A stretch of 64,000 bases of DNA from Thermanaerothrix solaris. Lineage in GTDB: Bacteria; Chloroflexota; Anaerolineae; Anaerolineales; Anaerolineaceae. The position numbers were made by a program, and so were the translations under genes. Location: the NCBI RefSeq assembly GCF_032334255.1, contig NZ_JAUHMF010000002.1:124001-188000 (forward strand), read 5' to 3'. Below the pieces are notes generated by a model that was not told the origin of the DNA, made no database searches, and saw only the letters and a list, made by a program, of their open reading frames with translations. Positions 1 to 8,378 of the stretch are shown one piece after another. Within the stretch, counting starts at the first letter, position 1. Every line of letters starts with the position of its first letter.

Positions 1-357
1 CTCCTCCTCTGGCATCCCTTCCACCAGGTTCGTAGCGCGCGAGGCGAAGGCGATCAATGGCGGCGCATTGAGCACGTCGCTGTTGCAGTAAGCGTTATAG
101 GGGGCATCGCTGGACTGGCTTGCATCGCAGTCCTCGTTGAACCAGGTGATCGAGGCGTAGTTGGCAGCCTGATCGGCGCCCGAGAACTCATACCCCCCCC
201 CGGTAGTGCTCACCTTCGACACCAACACCGTCGTGCCGATGTAGGATTCAGCCGCCTGCACGGTAAAGACCCCAATGCACGTTACCAGCAACAAGCCCAG
301 CAGGGTGCTCCATTTCAGGCTGCGACCGGTTACCATCCACATACGCATGTTTCCCAT
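1..357 (-). CDS. Secreted protein of unknown function, N-terminal part only
   Basis: The open frame runs from an ATG at 357 off the left edge of the window, giving 119 residues. The start is chosen because GGAGAGGG lies about 8 bases upstream; a second in-frame ATG at 348 is less well placed. The N-terminus has a basic stretch, then a hydrophobic core (about residues 16-30, LLGLLLVTC...) and a likely signal-peptidase site after VQAAE. The mature part is acidic, with several Cys, Asn and Ser residues (FNEDCDASQS, YNAYCNSD), as is usual for an extracellular beta-rich protein. No family was recognised. It lies downstream of the phage module terminator and is probably a separate host transcription unit. 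Confidence 0.65.
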   Translation of the reverse strand, partial: MGNMRMWMVTGRSLKWSTLLGLLLVTCIGVFTVQAAESYIGTTVLVSKVSTTGGGYEFSGADQAANYASITWFNEDCDASQSSDAPYNAYCNSDVLNAPPLIAFASRATNLVEGMPEEE

Positions 358-406
358 TCCTCTGACCCTCTCCAGTTAACAGGTACTCCGTCTTTCTGCG
401 GGGTTC

Positions 407-434
407 AAAAAAGGGGGCGCTGGTCGGCGCCCCC
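407..434 (-). terminator. Rho-independent terminator of the phage module
   Basis: An 8-bp GC stem pairs GGGGGCGC (413-420) with GCGCCCCC (427-434) around a 6-base loop. It is followed on the minus strand by six T (plus-strand A at 407-412). It lies about 125 bases beyond the last phage gene and before the next minus-strand gene, so it ends the phage transcript. Confidence 0.75.
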
Positions 435-561
435 TGGTCTCTCTCAGGTGGTCAGTCCGGCCGTGCGACCGAACTGCCACTATCTGCGGGGTTACTTGCA
501 TTGTAACAAATAAGACGCCCGACCGACTTAACAATCCTGTCAGGTGCAGCCTGAGCCGGCC

Positions 562-2067
562 TTACAAATTTGTAAGGTGCAGGCCGCGCTCGGGCGTCCA
601 CGCCAGGTGGGTCAGGCGCAGGGGTTGCGGCGGCCAATCCCCGCGCAGGCGGGCCCATTCCCCGAGCGCGGTAGGGCCCAGCGGCCAGGGCGCCCCCTCC
701 GGCGTCACCACCTGCCCCCGGCCATCCACGCCCACCGCCACGCCGGCCTCCGCCGCCGGCATGGGCGTGATCACCAGCGCCCGCTCGGCCGTCACCACGG
801 CGGTGAGCGCATCGCCGGTCGCGCTGCCGGCATCCAGCAGATCCTGGATCGCCGCGGCGCAGGTACGCAGGCCGTCCTGTGGCCAGGGTGGCACTGCCGC
901 CAGGGTTGCACGCAGCTCGAGGCGACGCAGGAACTGCCCCGCTGCCCCGCTCAGCCAGGCCGTCAGGCGTTCGGCCGGACTGGCCGCGGCGCTGAGGTAG
1001 AACACGCTATCCCCCAGCCCGCCGGCACGCGCCACCCAGGCACTGCCGTTATACACCAGGCACTGCCCGCGGGGGTAAGGATTGGTATCCTCCATGCTAA
1101 AGCGGTAATAAGCCGTACTGGAAAACCCTCCGTTCCGCCCCAGGCGCAGCCAGTAGGTCACCCCGGGCTGGAGCAGGGGTGGCGTGGAAAACGCAAAGCG
1201 TAGCCAGGCCCGCCCGCTGTAAATCTGGTTGGCCGGCAAGGTGGCGCTTGCCAGCACCGCCCCGGGGATGCCGCCGGCATCCTGGCACAGACTGAGGGTC
1301 AGGCCATCGGTGGGACTGCCGACCATCCCTCCGTGGAAAGCCGCGGTGGCCAGTTGTTGCGGGCCGTTTTCCAGGCGGAAGGACTGCGCCAGGTAGGTCT
1401 CGGTGGTGGAGCGCCCCAGGTTTTGCAGGGCTTCCGTGGGCATGGTAAAGCCCTCAAACGTCAGATCGCGCGGGACGTGCACCCAGGTGAGGGTCTCCCA
1501 CCAGCCGCGCCCTTCCAGCACGATCCGCGGTGAAGCCCGGGCCGTCAAGGTGACCGCTCCGCCTGAGGGGTCGGCAGAACGGCGCAACACAGCGGCGCAG
1601 ATGGCCAGCGCTTGGGTGGGGGTGGATGCGCCCACCTCCAGCAAGCGCTCTTTGATTCCCCACAGCGCTTGACTGCGCCCGTCCTCCACCCAGGGCGTTT
1701 GTTGGGTCTCGCCCACCCAATCCTGGGGCGGGGCATACAGACGGTAGGTGGCAGCAATGCGGTTAGCCAGGTCGTCCAGACTGAGGCGGTAGCCCACCTG
1801 CCCCTGCTCTACCTGCACGGCATGCACATACCCCCACCAACACGGATCACCGGCCGCATTCAGCACGGTGAGCGGACAGCGCAGCAGGGTTTTGCCCCAT
1901 TCGGCGGCCTGGCGCGGCGACCAGCCCGGCGGTAGGGGTGCCTGCAACCGCGCCCGCCTTGCCCCGCCCGGCAGTCCCCAGGTCAGGCGGGCTACCTGCA
2001 TGGGCAGCCGCAGGGGTTGGGGCGCGCCCTCATCCCGCGCCCAGAGCACCACTCCCGGCGCGCTCAT
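562..2067 (-). CDS. Phage tail/baseplate-like protein
   Basis: A 501-residue protein, last gene of the phage module. Its ATG overlaps the stop of the preceding gene (ATGA), so the two are translationally coupled. No catalytic motif is visible. It is rich in Gly, Ala, Trp and Tyr, and its middle third (about residues 210-370) looks like a beta-sandwich of the carbohydrate-binding or anchor type (LAQSFRLENG, VTYWLRLGRNGG). By position, after the lysis and adaptor genes, it is probably a tail-tip, baseplate or receptor-binding component; that is inference. The stop codon sits inside an 18-bp perfect palindrome (560-577, CCTTACAAATTTGTAAGG). Confidence 0.5.
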   Translation of the reverse strand: MSAPGVVLWARDEGAPQPLRLPMQVARLTWGLPGGARRARLQAPLPPGWSPRQAAEWGKTLLRCPLTVLNAAGDPCWWGYVHAVQVEQGQVGYRLSLDDLANRIAATYRLYAPPQDWVGETQQTPWVEDGRSQALWGIKERLLEVGASTPTQALAICAAVLRRSADPSGGAVTLTARASPRIVLEGRGWWETLTWVHVPRDLTFEGFTMPTEALQNLGRSTTETYLAQSFRLENGPQQLATAAFHGGMVGSPTDGLTLSLCQDAGGIPGAVLASATLPANQIYSGRAWLRFAFSTPPLLQPGVTYWLRLGRNGGFSSTAYYRFSMEDTNPYPRGQCLVYNGSAWVARAGGLGDSVFYLSAAASPAERLTAWLSGAAGQFLRRLELRATLAAVPPWPQDGLRTCAAAIQDLLDAGSATGDALTAVVTAERALVITPMPAAEAGVAVGVDGRGQVVTPEGAPWPLGPTALGEWARLRGDWPPQPLRLTHLAWTPERGLHLTNL

Positions 2068-3398
2068 CCCACCCCCTCACTGCGGGGGCGCAGGAAAAGC
2101 CGCAGGGTAATCTGGGCGGCCGGGGCGGCGCCGTCTTGCGTCTCCCACAGCAGGTAGAGGCGATGCGCATGCGGGGGGCGCAGGCGCGGCCACTCCCCAC
2201 CCAGCACGTGGGTCAAAGCGCGGGCGCCCGTGGCGGGCTCGCGGCTGTACACCAACTCTTCCAGCCCATCCAGCACCAGATCCCAGCCGGCGGGCGTGCC
2301 CCCGAGGGGATAGGCGTGCAGCCAGCCCTCCGCCGGCAGCAGGTGAACGGCGTCCACGTCCAGGGTAAACGGCGCCGCCGGGGTGCTTTCGGCCCACAGT
2401 TCCAGGTACAGCGCGGGGTAGGGCCCACCGCCCAGCGCCAGCGGGGGCAGGTGGAGCGCGGCGCCGACCTGCAAGCCGTGCCCCACCTGGGCCGGGAAAG
2501 GCGCCGATTGCGCCAGAGGGGTCGCCCCTGGCGCTGCGGTCACCCGCCAGGCCAGGGTCAGGCCGGCCTGTGCCGGCGGGGTATTCAGACAGAGCACCGG
2601 GTGCACCCGCCGCCCGCGCAAGTAGCCCAAATCCGTGGCGGGCACCGTCCAGGTGGCCAGGTGTGCCCAAACAGGGGCGCTCCAGGTCAGGCGGGCGAAG
2701 GCACCGCCGCTGGCCGGGCCCGCCGTGATCACGTTCAGGGTGGCATCCGCGCCGGGCTGGGCGTCTTCACCTTCCAGGGCATGCCAGAGCGCGCCGTCGG
2801 CATCCTCCAGGTCACTGCCCAGCCCGAGCAGGACGGTTTGCAGGCTCTCGCCTGCCCCGGTGGCGCGCAGCACGGCCTGAAACGGCGCCGGCAGACTGCC
2901 GGGCAGATCGGCGGCGGCCAGGCTGGCGTAGTTCACGTGCCCGGCGTGGTTGTCCTGGTGGTTGGAAAGGGTCAGCCCGGTGGTGAGGCGGCTGCCATTG
3001 GGGTTGCTCAGAGGCAGGGCCTGCAAACTGCCCTCCCACCACGGCGGGCGGCGCAGGGTCAGGCGCACCCCACGGCTGGCGGCATCGCCCTCGAGCAGGG
3101 TCAGGTCGCCACCGCGCAGGGGACTGCGCCAGAACGGCGCGCCGGGCGCGGTTTGCAGGGTGAGATAGGAGGGGGTAATGCCGTCGCGCCCATCGGCCAG
3201 GCGTGCCTCAAGCGCCTCCAGCCAGGGGGTGATGCCGCTGCCTTCCAGCGCGATGGTGAGCGTCTCTTCCACCGTTTCGGCATCCAGGCGGCGCGGGGCT
3301 GCCCGCACCGCACCCACCAGCGGGGGTTGCGCGCCGCTCCCGTGCAACCACAAGGGCGCCAAGCCCTGGGCATCGCAGAGGTAGAGGCTTTCCATCAT
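2064..3398 (-). CDS. Phage structural protein, probably tail
   Basis: 444 residues. GGAGG lies 8 bases before the first of two adjacent ATG codons. The start overlaps the stop of the 150-residue adaptor gene, and the end overlaps the start of the 501-residue gene, both as ATGA. The sequence is beta-rich with many short Pro/Gly turns, a Trp-rich segment (LRRPPWWEGS, about residues 115-125) and a C-terminal LYLLWETQDG strand. No family is recognisable by eye. The coupled placement between adaptor and last gene makes a tail or distal-tail role likely. No tape-measure-like long helical protein is present in the module. Confidence 0.5.
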   Translation of the reverse strand: MMESLYLCDAQGLAPLWLHGSGAQPPLVGAVRAAPRRLDAETVEETLTIALEGSGITPWLEALEARLADGRDGITPSYLTLQTAPGAPFWRSPLRGGDLTLLEGDAASRGVRLTLRRPPWWEGSLQALPLSNPNGSRLTTGLTLSNHQDNHAGHVNYASLAAADLPGSLPAPFQAVLRATGAGESLQTVLLGLGSDLEDADGALWHALEGEDAQPGADATLNVITAGPASGGAFARLTWSAPVWAHLATWTVPATDLGYLRGRRVHPVLCLNTPPAQAGLTLAWRVTAAPGATPLAQSAPFPAQVGHGLQVGAALHLPPLALGGGPYPALYLELWAESTPAAPFTLDVDAVHLLPAEGWLHAYPLGGTPAGWDLVLDGLEELVYSREPATGARALTHVLGGEWPRLRPPHAHRLYLLWETQDGAAPAAQITLRLFLRPRSEGVG

Positions 3399-3847
3399 GG
3401 GGCATCCTCCGTTTCAGGGGCGGGGTCGGCTGGCCAGCCGCTGGTGGGGTAAGGGGCTTGCGCTGCCTGCTGGAACTGGCGGGGATGGGCGGCTGCCAGG
3501 GCGGGCAGGGCCTGGGCAAAGGCGCGCAGGCAGGCCAGGGCCAGGTCTTGAAGCGCCTTGGGCAGGTCGGGACGCAGGTTAAAAGGCTCCAGGCGGGCCG
3601 CGGCGCGCCCGAGCAGAGCATAGCCGAGCGCCCCACGCAGCAACAGCGGCCAGAGGTCGCGCGGCAAGTCGCTGGGGGCGGTCTCCCCATCCAGCCCGTT
3701 GAGCACGTAGCGCTGCCCGCTGGCCTGCATCAGGTCGCTGAGGGCCTGGCGCAGGCCCTCGGTGAGCAAATCGTCCGTCCAAACCCGCCCCTCGGCATCC
3801 AGCACCCAGGCGCGCAGGCGGGTGAGCAGAGTAGCGACATCGCTCAT
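3395..3847 (-). CDS. Head-tail adaptor-like protein
   Basis: 150 residues. The start was taken at the ATG overlapping the GH25 stop (ATGA). A longer upstream reading frame exists but runs antiframe through the GH25 gene and has no better start. The N-terminus (TLLTRLRAWVLDAEGRVWTD) and the following helical region look like phage head-completion/adaptor proteins of the gp6 type, which begin with a short helix, a W-[ST]-D step and a second helix. The C-terminus is Pro/Ala-rich. Assignment rests on pattern and on position in the structural module. Confidence 0.5.
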   Translation of the reverse strand: MSDVATLLTRLRAWVLDAEGRVWTDDLLTEGLRQALSDLMQASGQRYVLNGLDGETAPSDLPRDLWPLLLRGALGYALLGRAAARLEPFNLRPDLPKALQDLALACLRAFAQALPALAAAHPRQFQQAAQAPYPTSGWPADPAPETEDAP

Positions 3848-4587
3848 GCCGTCCCTCCTACCCGCTCCTGCGCCAGCCAGGCCTCGAACGCCGCCGGCGT
3901 CCCGTTGAAGAGGTTGAGGTCGAGCGGGGCGGGCACTCCCGGCAGGATAAAGCGCCCGGCGCTGAACTGCCACATCTGCCAGGTGGCGCAGCCCGGCGGC
4001 AGAACCGGGCGGGCAGCGGTGGGCAGAAAGTGCGTCCGCAGGGCCTCCCAGGTGCAGGTGATGCGCCCGCGCGGGTAGGGGTACTGCGCCAGCCACAGCG
4101 GCCACGCGCCCAGCCAGGTCAGCATGGGGCGGGCGAACTCGGCGATGAACGACACGCGGGTGTAGATGAGCACGGGCAAGCCGGTGGCGGCGCGCACGCG
4201 CTGGGCCACCGCCTGGGCGACGCGGCTGATGCGCTCGGGAGAGATCAGGCGCACCACATGGCGCTGTTCCCATTCCCGCCACGAGGCCCACTGCTGTTCC
4301 ACGTCAATCGCCAGGAAATCCAGCGGTTGAGCGTGGATGGTGCGCAAGAAGTGATCGGCCTGGGGGATGGCCGGGCGGATCGGGTCGCACCAGTGATAGG
4401 CGCCCACGCGCAGGCCGGCCGTGCGGGCGCCTTCCAGGTGCGGGATGAAGCAGGCATCGCGCAAGGCGGTGCCCTGGGTGGCTTTGAGCACGGCAAAGGT
4501 CACCCCACCGGCGCGCAGGGTAGTCCAATCCACCTCGGGTTGCCAGTGACTCACGTCCACGCCCAGCGCGGCTTCTTCCCAGGTCAT
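3844..4587 (-). CDS. GH25 muramidase (endolysin)
   Basis: 247 residues with no signal peptide. It is a glycoside hydrolase family 25 lysozyme, which cuts the MurNAc-GlcNAc bond of peptidoglycan at lysis. The family start motif GVDVSHWQ is at residues 9-16 (D11). The catalytic D-x-E pair lies in FLAIDVEQQ (D95, E97). The segment AYHWCDP matches the conserved G-x-Y-H-W/F strand, and LWLAQYPYP plus MWQFS are the usual C-terminal strands. The length fits a bare catalytic domain without a wall-binding module. The start has GGAGGTGAAGCC directly upstream and overlaps the previous stop. A holin gene lies two genes upstream, giving a lysis pair. Confidence 0.9.
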   Translation of the reverse strand: MTWEEAALGVDVSHWQPEVDWTTLRAGGVTFAVLKATQGTALRDACFIPHLEGARTAGLRVGAYHWCDPIRPAIPQADHFLRTIHAQPLDFLAIDVEQQWASWREWEQRHVVRLISPERISRVAQAVAQRVRAATGLPVLIYTRVSFIAEFARPMLTWLGAWPLWLAQYPYPRGRITCTWEALRTHFLPTAARPVLPPGCATWQMWQFSAGRFILPGVPAPLDLNLFNGTPAAFEAWLAQERVGGTA

Positions 4588-4766
4588 GGCTTCACCTCCG
4601 GCTTGAGCACCAGTTTCATGCCGTTGGTCAGGCGCAGGACGATCTCCCCATCGGGGCGGCGCGCCCAGGCTTGCACCTCGGCCGGGGCGATGCCCAGGCG
4701 CGCCAGCGCTTCGCGCAGGGGCGCGGGCAGGGTGCGACGGCGGGGGTTAGGGCGTGGGGCGGTCAT
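4584..4766 (-). CDS. Small phage protein of unknown function
   Basis: A 60-residue basic protein (PRPNPRRRTLP at the N-terminus) with one predicted helix and a beta-hairpin (EIVLRLTNGMKLVLKPE). It overlaps the holin gene by 20 bases and the GH25 start by 4, so it is in the same coupled lysis unit. No family was recognised; it could be a lysis accessory protein. Its reality rests on tight packing and on the ATG at 4766. Confidence 0.5.
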   Translation of the reverse strand: MTAPRPNPRRRTLPAPLREALARLGIAPAEVQAWARRPDGEIVLRLTNGMKLVLKPEVKP

Positions 4767-4974
4767 GAGGCGGCTCCGTCGGGCGAGCGCGTCCGGCATC
4801 TTCGATGGCCACGCCGGTGGAGTAAACCGCCAGCGCGGCGATGGTGGCTTGCACGGCCTGCCAGATATCCAGTTGCCCACTGCTGAGGCCGGCGGCGATG
4901 GTCGCCAGCGAGGCCAGCAGCACCCAGAACTTGCGCGAACGCAGCAGATGTCCCAGTTGGGTTTTCCAATCCAT
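4747..4974 (-). CDS. Phage holin-like membrane protein
   Basis: 75 residues. GGAGG stands 6 bases before the ATG. After a basic N-terminus (HLLRSRKF) come two hydrophobic segments, about residues 15-31 and 38-55, separated by SSGQLDIWQ, and a charged Pro-rich tail. This is the shape of small two-helix holins that release the endolysin. The neighbours, a GH25 endolysin downstream and the capsid gene upstream, support the role. Confidence 0.7.
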   Translation of the reverse strand: MDWKTQLGHLLRSRKFWVLLASLATIAAGLSSGQLDIWQAVQATIAALAVYSTGVAIEDAGRARPTEPPHDRPTP

Positions 4975-5036
4975 GGTGAACCTCCGTGAAGGGTGAAAGG
5001 GGGAGCGGCGCGAGGTGTACCGCTCCCCGCGGTGGA

Positions 5037-6407
5037 TCAGGCGGTGACGTTGCTCTTGTAGAGCGGGCGGTAATCGGCGACGAAGACCGAGCACCAGTGG
5101 CGCACCTTGAGGCGCACCTCGTCGTGGGTGAAGAGGGCGCCGCTGTGCTGATCATCGGCGAGGATGATCTCGGGCAGCAGGCCGAAGCGTTCGGCGATGA
5201 TGATGCCCGGCGCCAGGCGCGGGTCGGCGACCGCCGCCCAGTCGTTGGCATCCTCGAACTCGGGCACGGTGATGACATCGCCGTACTGGCCGCGCTGCAG
5301 GTTCTCGGAGAAGATGTTGACCTCACGCTCAAAGGCGGGGTAGAGAATGCGCATGGCGGTCAGGCGCAGGGCGCGCGGCACCAAAAGGTAGCGCGCATCC
5401 AGCGCCAGTTTCGGCCCGGCGCTCCCTTCCGGGCTGAGCAGGCGCTGTTCGTAGATCGCGGCGCTGGCAGCTTCCCAGGCGGCGGCTGAGAGCGCGGCAC
5501 TGCCCAGGTTGGCGTGGTGCGGCGCTTCGAACACGGGGTAGCCATCCGCCATCTGCGGGCCAACGCCGTTTTGAGCCGTGAAGACCGCCGCCACCAGCCC
5601 CGAAAGGCGGCGCAGGGCGGCGTTGGCCAGTTTGCGCGGCACCTGGCGCAATTTGTGCGTCTCGTCGCGCTCGAACATCTCCAGCGTCAGCCCGATGTAG
5701 CCACCGGCTTTGACCCAGTTGCCCACCTCGGTGGAATCACGCAGGCTGAGCGCGGGGTAGGCTTCGCCTTCGGCCACCGTGGGCAGGGCGCTGACCTCGC
5801 CCACCAGCACCCCGCTGACCGGGTGCAGGGTGGAAAAGTGCTCCACGCTGACGATGGGCTCCCACCAGCGGTAGCCGGAGCGCCCCAGTTCCTGCCATTC
5901 GGCCAGGATGAGTTTGTTGAGCGCGTTCTTCAGCACGCCGGGCAGGTCGGCTGTGGTGGCAAACTGCGCCCGCTCGGCATCGTAGCCGCCGCGGAAGTCC
6001 TGATCGCCGGTCATGCGCAGGTAGAGTTCGCGGATGCCGCTGAGGCGCGCCACGTGCAGGGGGCGCAGTTCGGGCGGGCGCTCCACGCCCAGCAGGTCAA
6101 ACAGCGCCGCGGTGATCTGATCTTCACTGCTGGCCATGCCTTCCACCCGCGGCGGGCCCTGCACCACCCCCGCCTGGTTGAGGCTGGCAACCAGATGATG
6201 CGCCTCGGCCAGGGCGGTTTGCAGTTCGGCGGGGGCGAAGGTGCGCCCCTGGAAGCGCGCCCGCACCTGGGCGGTGAGCGCCGGGGGCAGGTGGGCGGCG
6301 GCGAGGGTGCTTTCCAGCAGGTGCTGGCAGAGCACCTCAGCGCTGGGAGCGGGAGTGGGCTGGGGTTGGGGCTGCGGTTGGGGGGTTGGGGTGGTTGGGT
6401 CGTCCAT
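5037..6407 (-). CDS. Major capsid protein from internal start
   Basis: An alternative translation product nested in the longer protease-capsid frame. On the minus strand AAAAGGAGAC stands 4 bases before the ATG at 6407, the best ribosome binding site in the phage module. The product is 456 residues: a Pro/Gln linker, a helical segment that may be a scaffold or delta domain, and the Mu-type coat fold. If this start dominates, most virion subunits lack the protease, as in phages that use nested genes for scaffold or coat. Confidence 0.6.
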   Translation of the reverse strand: MDDPTTPTPQPQPQPQPTPAPSAEVLCQHLLESTLAAAHLPPALTAQVRARFQGRTFAPAELQTALAEAHHLVASLNQAGVVQGPPRVEGMASSEDQITAALFDLLGVERPPELRPLHVARLSGIRELYLRMTGDQDFRGGYDAERAQFATTADLPGVLKNALNKLILAEWQELGRSGYRWWEPIVSVEHFSTLHPVSGVLVGEVSALPTVAEGEAYPALSLRDSTEVGNWVKAGGYIGLTLEMFERDETHKLRQVPRKLANAALRRLSGLVAAVFTAQNGVGPQMADGYPVFEAPHHANLGSAALSAAAWEAASAAIYEQRLLSPEGSAGPKLALDARYLLVPRALRLTAMRILYPAFEREVNIFSENLQRGQYGDVITVPEFEDANDWAAVADPRLAPGIIIAERFGLLPEIILADDQHSGALFTHDEVRLKVRHWCSVFVADYRPLYKSNVTA

Positions 6408-6929
6408 GGGGTCTCCTTTTAGGGGGTCAGAGGTAGAAAGGGATGCCACGGCCAGGCGGCGCACGAAGGTACCCCCGCGGGCCGGGTCGAGCACCAGGTC
6501 CACCGAGAGCACGCGCACGATGCGGGTTACCTGGCGGCCCTCGGCGGTGAAGATCAGGTCGGCGGAAAAGCCCAGCGCGGGGCGAGGAAGCGGATCGGCC
6601 AGCACCTGCTCACCCAGGCGTTCGAGCAGGTCGGCAGCCGGGCCGAGCGGGCGCAGGCGCAGCCGGATGCCCTCCGCCTGGGGGTCGTAAGTGGGGCTCT
6701 CGCCCACCCCGGCCAGGTCGCGCAGGGAGCGGGGGCCGGCGCGGTGATCCACAAAGCACTTGACGCCTTCCCACAGGGGCAGGGAAGCCTGGAGCACCTG
6801 CGGGCTGAAGCGCCAGCCGTTGCCCTCACCGGCGGTGATGGCCAAGATCTCAAAGCCGGCGCTGGGGGTGGCGCTGAGGTGCGCCTGCCAGGTCACATGA
6901 GAATGGGTCGTTGGGGAAGTTTCGGGCAT
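5037..6929 (-). CDS. Prohead protease fused in frame to the major capsid protein
   Basis: One uninterrupted 630-residue frame from the ATG at 6929 (GGAG upstream). Residues 1-170 resemble the prohead protease/scaffold of Mu-like and thermophile phages: a FEILAITAGEG strand, then CFVDHRAG with the likely catalytic His, then PALGFSADLIF. A Pro/Gln-rich linker (about residues 180-195, TPQPQPQPQP) follows. From about residue 200 comes a helical segment, then a Mu-type major head protein (QNGVGPQMADGYPVFE, RYLLVPRALR, GIIIAERFGLLPEII), which forms the capsid shell. A strong internal start at 6407 would also make the 456-residue capsid part alone. The fusion is seen directly; whether both products are made is not known. 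Confidence 0.8.
   Translation of the reverse strand: MPETSPTTHSHVTWQAHLSATPSAGFEILAITAGEGNGWRFSPQVLQASLPLWEGVKCFVDHRAGPRSLRDLAGVGESPTYDPQAEGIRLRLRPLGPAADLLERLGEQVLADPLPRPALGFSADLIFTAEGRQVTRIVRVLSVDLVLDPARGGTFVRRLAVASLSTSDPLKGDPMDDPTTPTPQPQPQPQPTPAPSAEVLCQHLLESTLAAAHLPPALTAQVRARFQGRTFAPAELQTALAEAHHLVASLNQAGVVQGPPRVEGMASSEDQITAALFDLLGVERPPELRPLHVARLSGIRELYLRMTGDQDFRGGYDAERAQFATTADLPGVLKNALNKLILAEWQELGRSGYRWWEPIVSVEHFSTLHPVSGVLVGEVSALPTVAEGEAYPALSLRDSTEVGNWVKAGGYIGLTLEMFERDETHKLRQVPRKLANAALRRLSGLVAAVFTAQNGVGPQMADGYPVFEAPHHANLGSAALSAAAWEAASAAIYEQRLLSPEGSAGPKLALDARYLLVPRALRLTAMRILYPAFEREVNIFSENLQRGQYGDVITVPEFEDANDWAAVADPRLAPGIIIAERFGLLPEIILADDQHSGALFTHDEVRLKVRHWCSVFVADYRPLYKSNVTA
6405..6420 (-). 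promoter_or_regulatory. Internal ribosome binding site and start for the capsid protein
   Basis: AAAAGGAGAC (6411-6420 on the complement), 4 bases, then ATG (6405-6407). It lies inside the protease-capsid frame, which crosses it without a stop as LKGDP-MDD. Confidence 0.7.
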
Positions 6930-6948
6930 AGAGCGCTCCAAGAGGGGG

Positions 6949-8364
6949 TTATTTCGGGTCGCCGCTGAGCAAATCCACCTTACCGCTGGGGGTGGGCGGG
7001 CGGCGGAAAGGGGTGGCGGTCGGACCGGCGGCGCGCCCGCGGGCCAGCAGGTCGGCGATGTCCGCCGTTTCGCCGCAGAAGCGATACGCCAGGCGCAGCA
7101 CCTCGGCATCGTCAATCAGGGCGCGGTCGCGCAGTTCGCCCAGCACGGCCAGGATGTGGTTGGCGGCTAAGGCCAGGGCGACGTTATCGCGCGCCGAGAG
7201 GTCGGCCCCGTGCAGGGTGATCTCGGCCTCCGCGTCCACGCGCTGACGCGGCGGCAGGGCGCGGTCAACCTGGGCGCGGCGGCGCACCACCGCGCGCAAT
7301 ACGTCGCCCAAGAGCCAGAGGAAGAAGCGCTGGCGCTGTTCAAAGCGGCGGTAGGTCGGCCCGCCGGCGGCTTCGGCGGTGGTGCGGGTGGCCGATTCCG
7401 GCTCGGCCAGAAAGTGCAGGGGCAGTCCGGCCCCGGCGGCGATCATCTTTTTGAGGGCCAGGCCGTCCTGCCCGGCCTCATCCGCCTCTAATTTGGGCGC
7501 CAGCACCTCCCAGGTCTCGCTTTCATCCGTCACCAAAATTGAGCCGGGCGGGGGTGGGGTGGCGTTGAGGCGCTGCTGACGGGTGAGGCGTTCGCCCTCA
7601 CTGCCGAAGCGGGCGCGCACCACGTAAAGGAAGGCGGTGCGGTAGCGGTTGAGGCGGGCGCGGTCTTCCAGCCAGTTGCTGTAGCGGCTGAGCCAGCGCA
7701 AGAGCGGCGCCAGGTCGGATTCGCCCCACTGCGAGCCAACCGGACGGTTGATGGCGTAGTGGAGCATGGCCGGGGCAAAGCCACCGCCGCGGTGCGGGGC
7801 ATCGCTGAGGGCGTCGTAGGCCGGCCAGGGGGTGAGCGGCGGCGCACCCTCGGCGCCACTGCGCGGCCAGAACGCCAGCGGCTGATCCAGGTCGTTGGGG
7901 CGGGCGCGAATCTCGGCGATCTCGCTGGCGGGGACGGCGCGGACGTAACTCATCCCGGCGGCATCGGTGGAAAGCAGGATGAAGAGATTGCCACTGCGGG
8001 TCAGTTCATCGCACCATTCCATCACCCGCACGGCCATGCGATTGAGCGGGTGCTCCCAAAAGGCGCGCAGGAAGCGGGCGGTAGAGGCGTGGGGGCAACT
8101 CACCGCTATCCCCCCGCCGACCACGTACTGGGTGGTCAGTTCGACGATGCGGCGCGCCAGCGGGTTGACCCGCCAGGCTTCCAGCGCCTGCTCCAGGCTG
8201 GTGCGGCGGTCGGGCAAGCCGCGGTCGCGGGTGGTGAGCAGCGGCCCTTCCCAGGGATCGCGCCATTCGGCCGGGGTGGTCAGCGCCTGGTGCTGGGCGA
8301 GGGTGGGACGGCGGCGCAGGCGCTCCCACCAGGTGGAACGAGGGGCAGAGGATGAAGGGGGCAT
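6949..8364 (-). CDS. Phage portal protein
   Basis: 471 residues. AAAGGA lies 9 bases before the ATG at 8364; a TTG further upstream is not needed. Portal features include the opening segment with ITR-like basic residues, VNPLARRIVELTTQYVVGGG, and VMEWCDELTRSGNLFILLS, which matches the D-x-x-x-x-G-N-x-[FY] region of portals. Also present are RAVPASEIAEI, GESDLAPLLRW and YRTAFLYVV, followed by the long helical wing and stem. The portal is the dodecameric DNA gate at the capsid vertex and docks the terminase encoded just upstream. The order TerL-portal-protease-capsid is the classical one. Confidence 0.85.
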   Translation of the reverse strand: MPPSSSAPRSTWWERLRRRPTLAQHQALTTPAEWRDPWEGPLLTTRDRGLPDRRTSLEQALEAWRVNPLARRIVELTTQYVVGGGIAVSCPHASTARFLRAFWEHPLNRMAVRVMEWCDELTRSGNLFILLSTDAAGMSYVRAVPASEIAEIRARPNDLDQPLAFWPRSGAEGAPPLTPWPAYDALSDAPHRGGGFAPAMLHYAINRPVGSQWGESDLAPLLRWLSRYSNWLEDRARLNRYRTAFLYVVRARFGSEGERLTRQQRLNATPPPPGSILVTDESETWEVLAPKLEADEAGQDGLALKKMIAAGAGLPLHFLAEPESATRTTAEAAGGPTYRRFEQRQRFFLWLLGDVLRAVVRRRAQVDRALPPRQRVDAEAEITLHGADLSARDNVALALAANHILAVLGELRDRALIDDAEVLRLAYRFCGETADIADLLARGRAAGPTATPFRRPPTPSGKVDLLSGDPK

Positions 8365-8378
8365 GGTCCGAGTTCCTT

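Noticed and set aside
560..577. 18-bp palindrome at the stop of the last phage gene
   Set aside because: No T-run and a true terminator lies further on; left only as a note under that gene.
1938..3452. Long plus-strand open frame opposite the phage tail genes (also 18662-20155 and 56446-58158)
   Set aside because: High-GC shadow frames of the real minus-strand genes; composition is Arg/Gln/Gly-rich, and no ribosome site or family motif is present.
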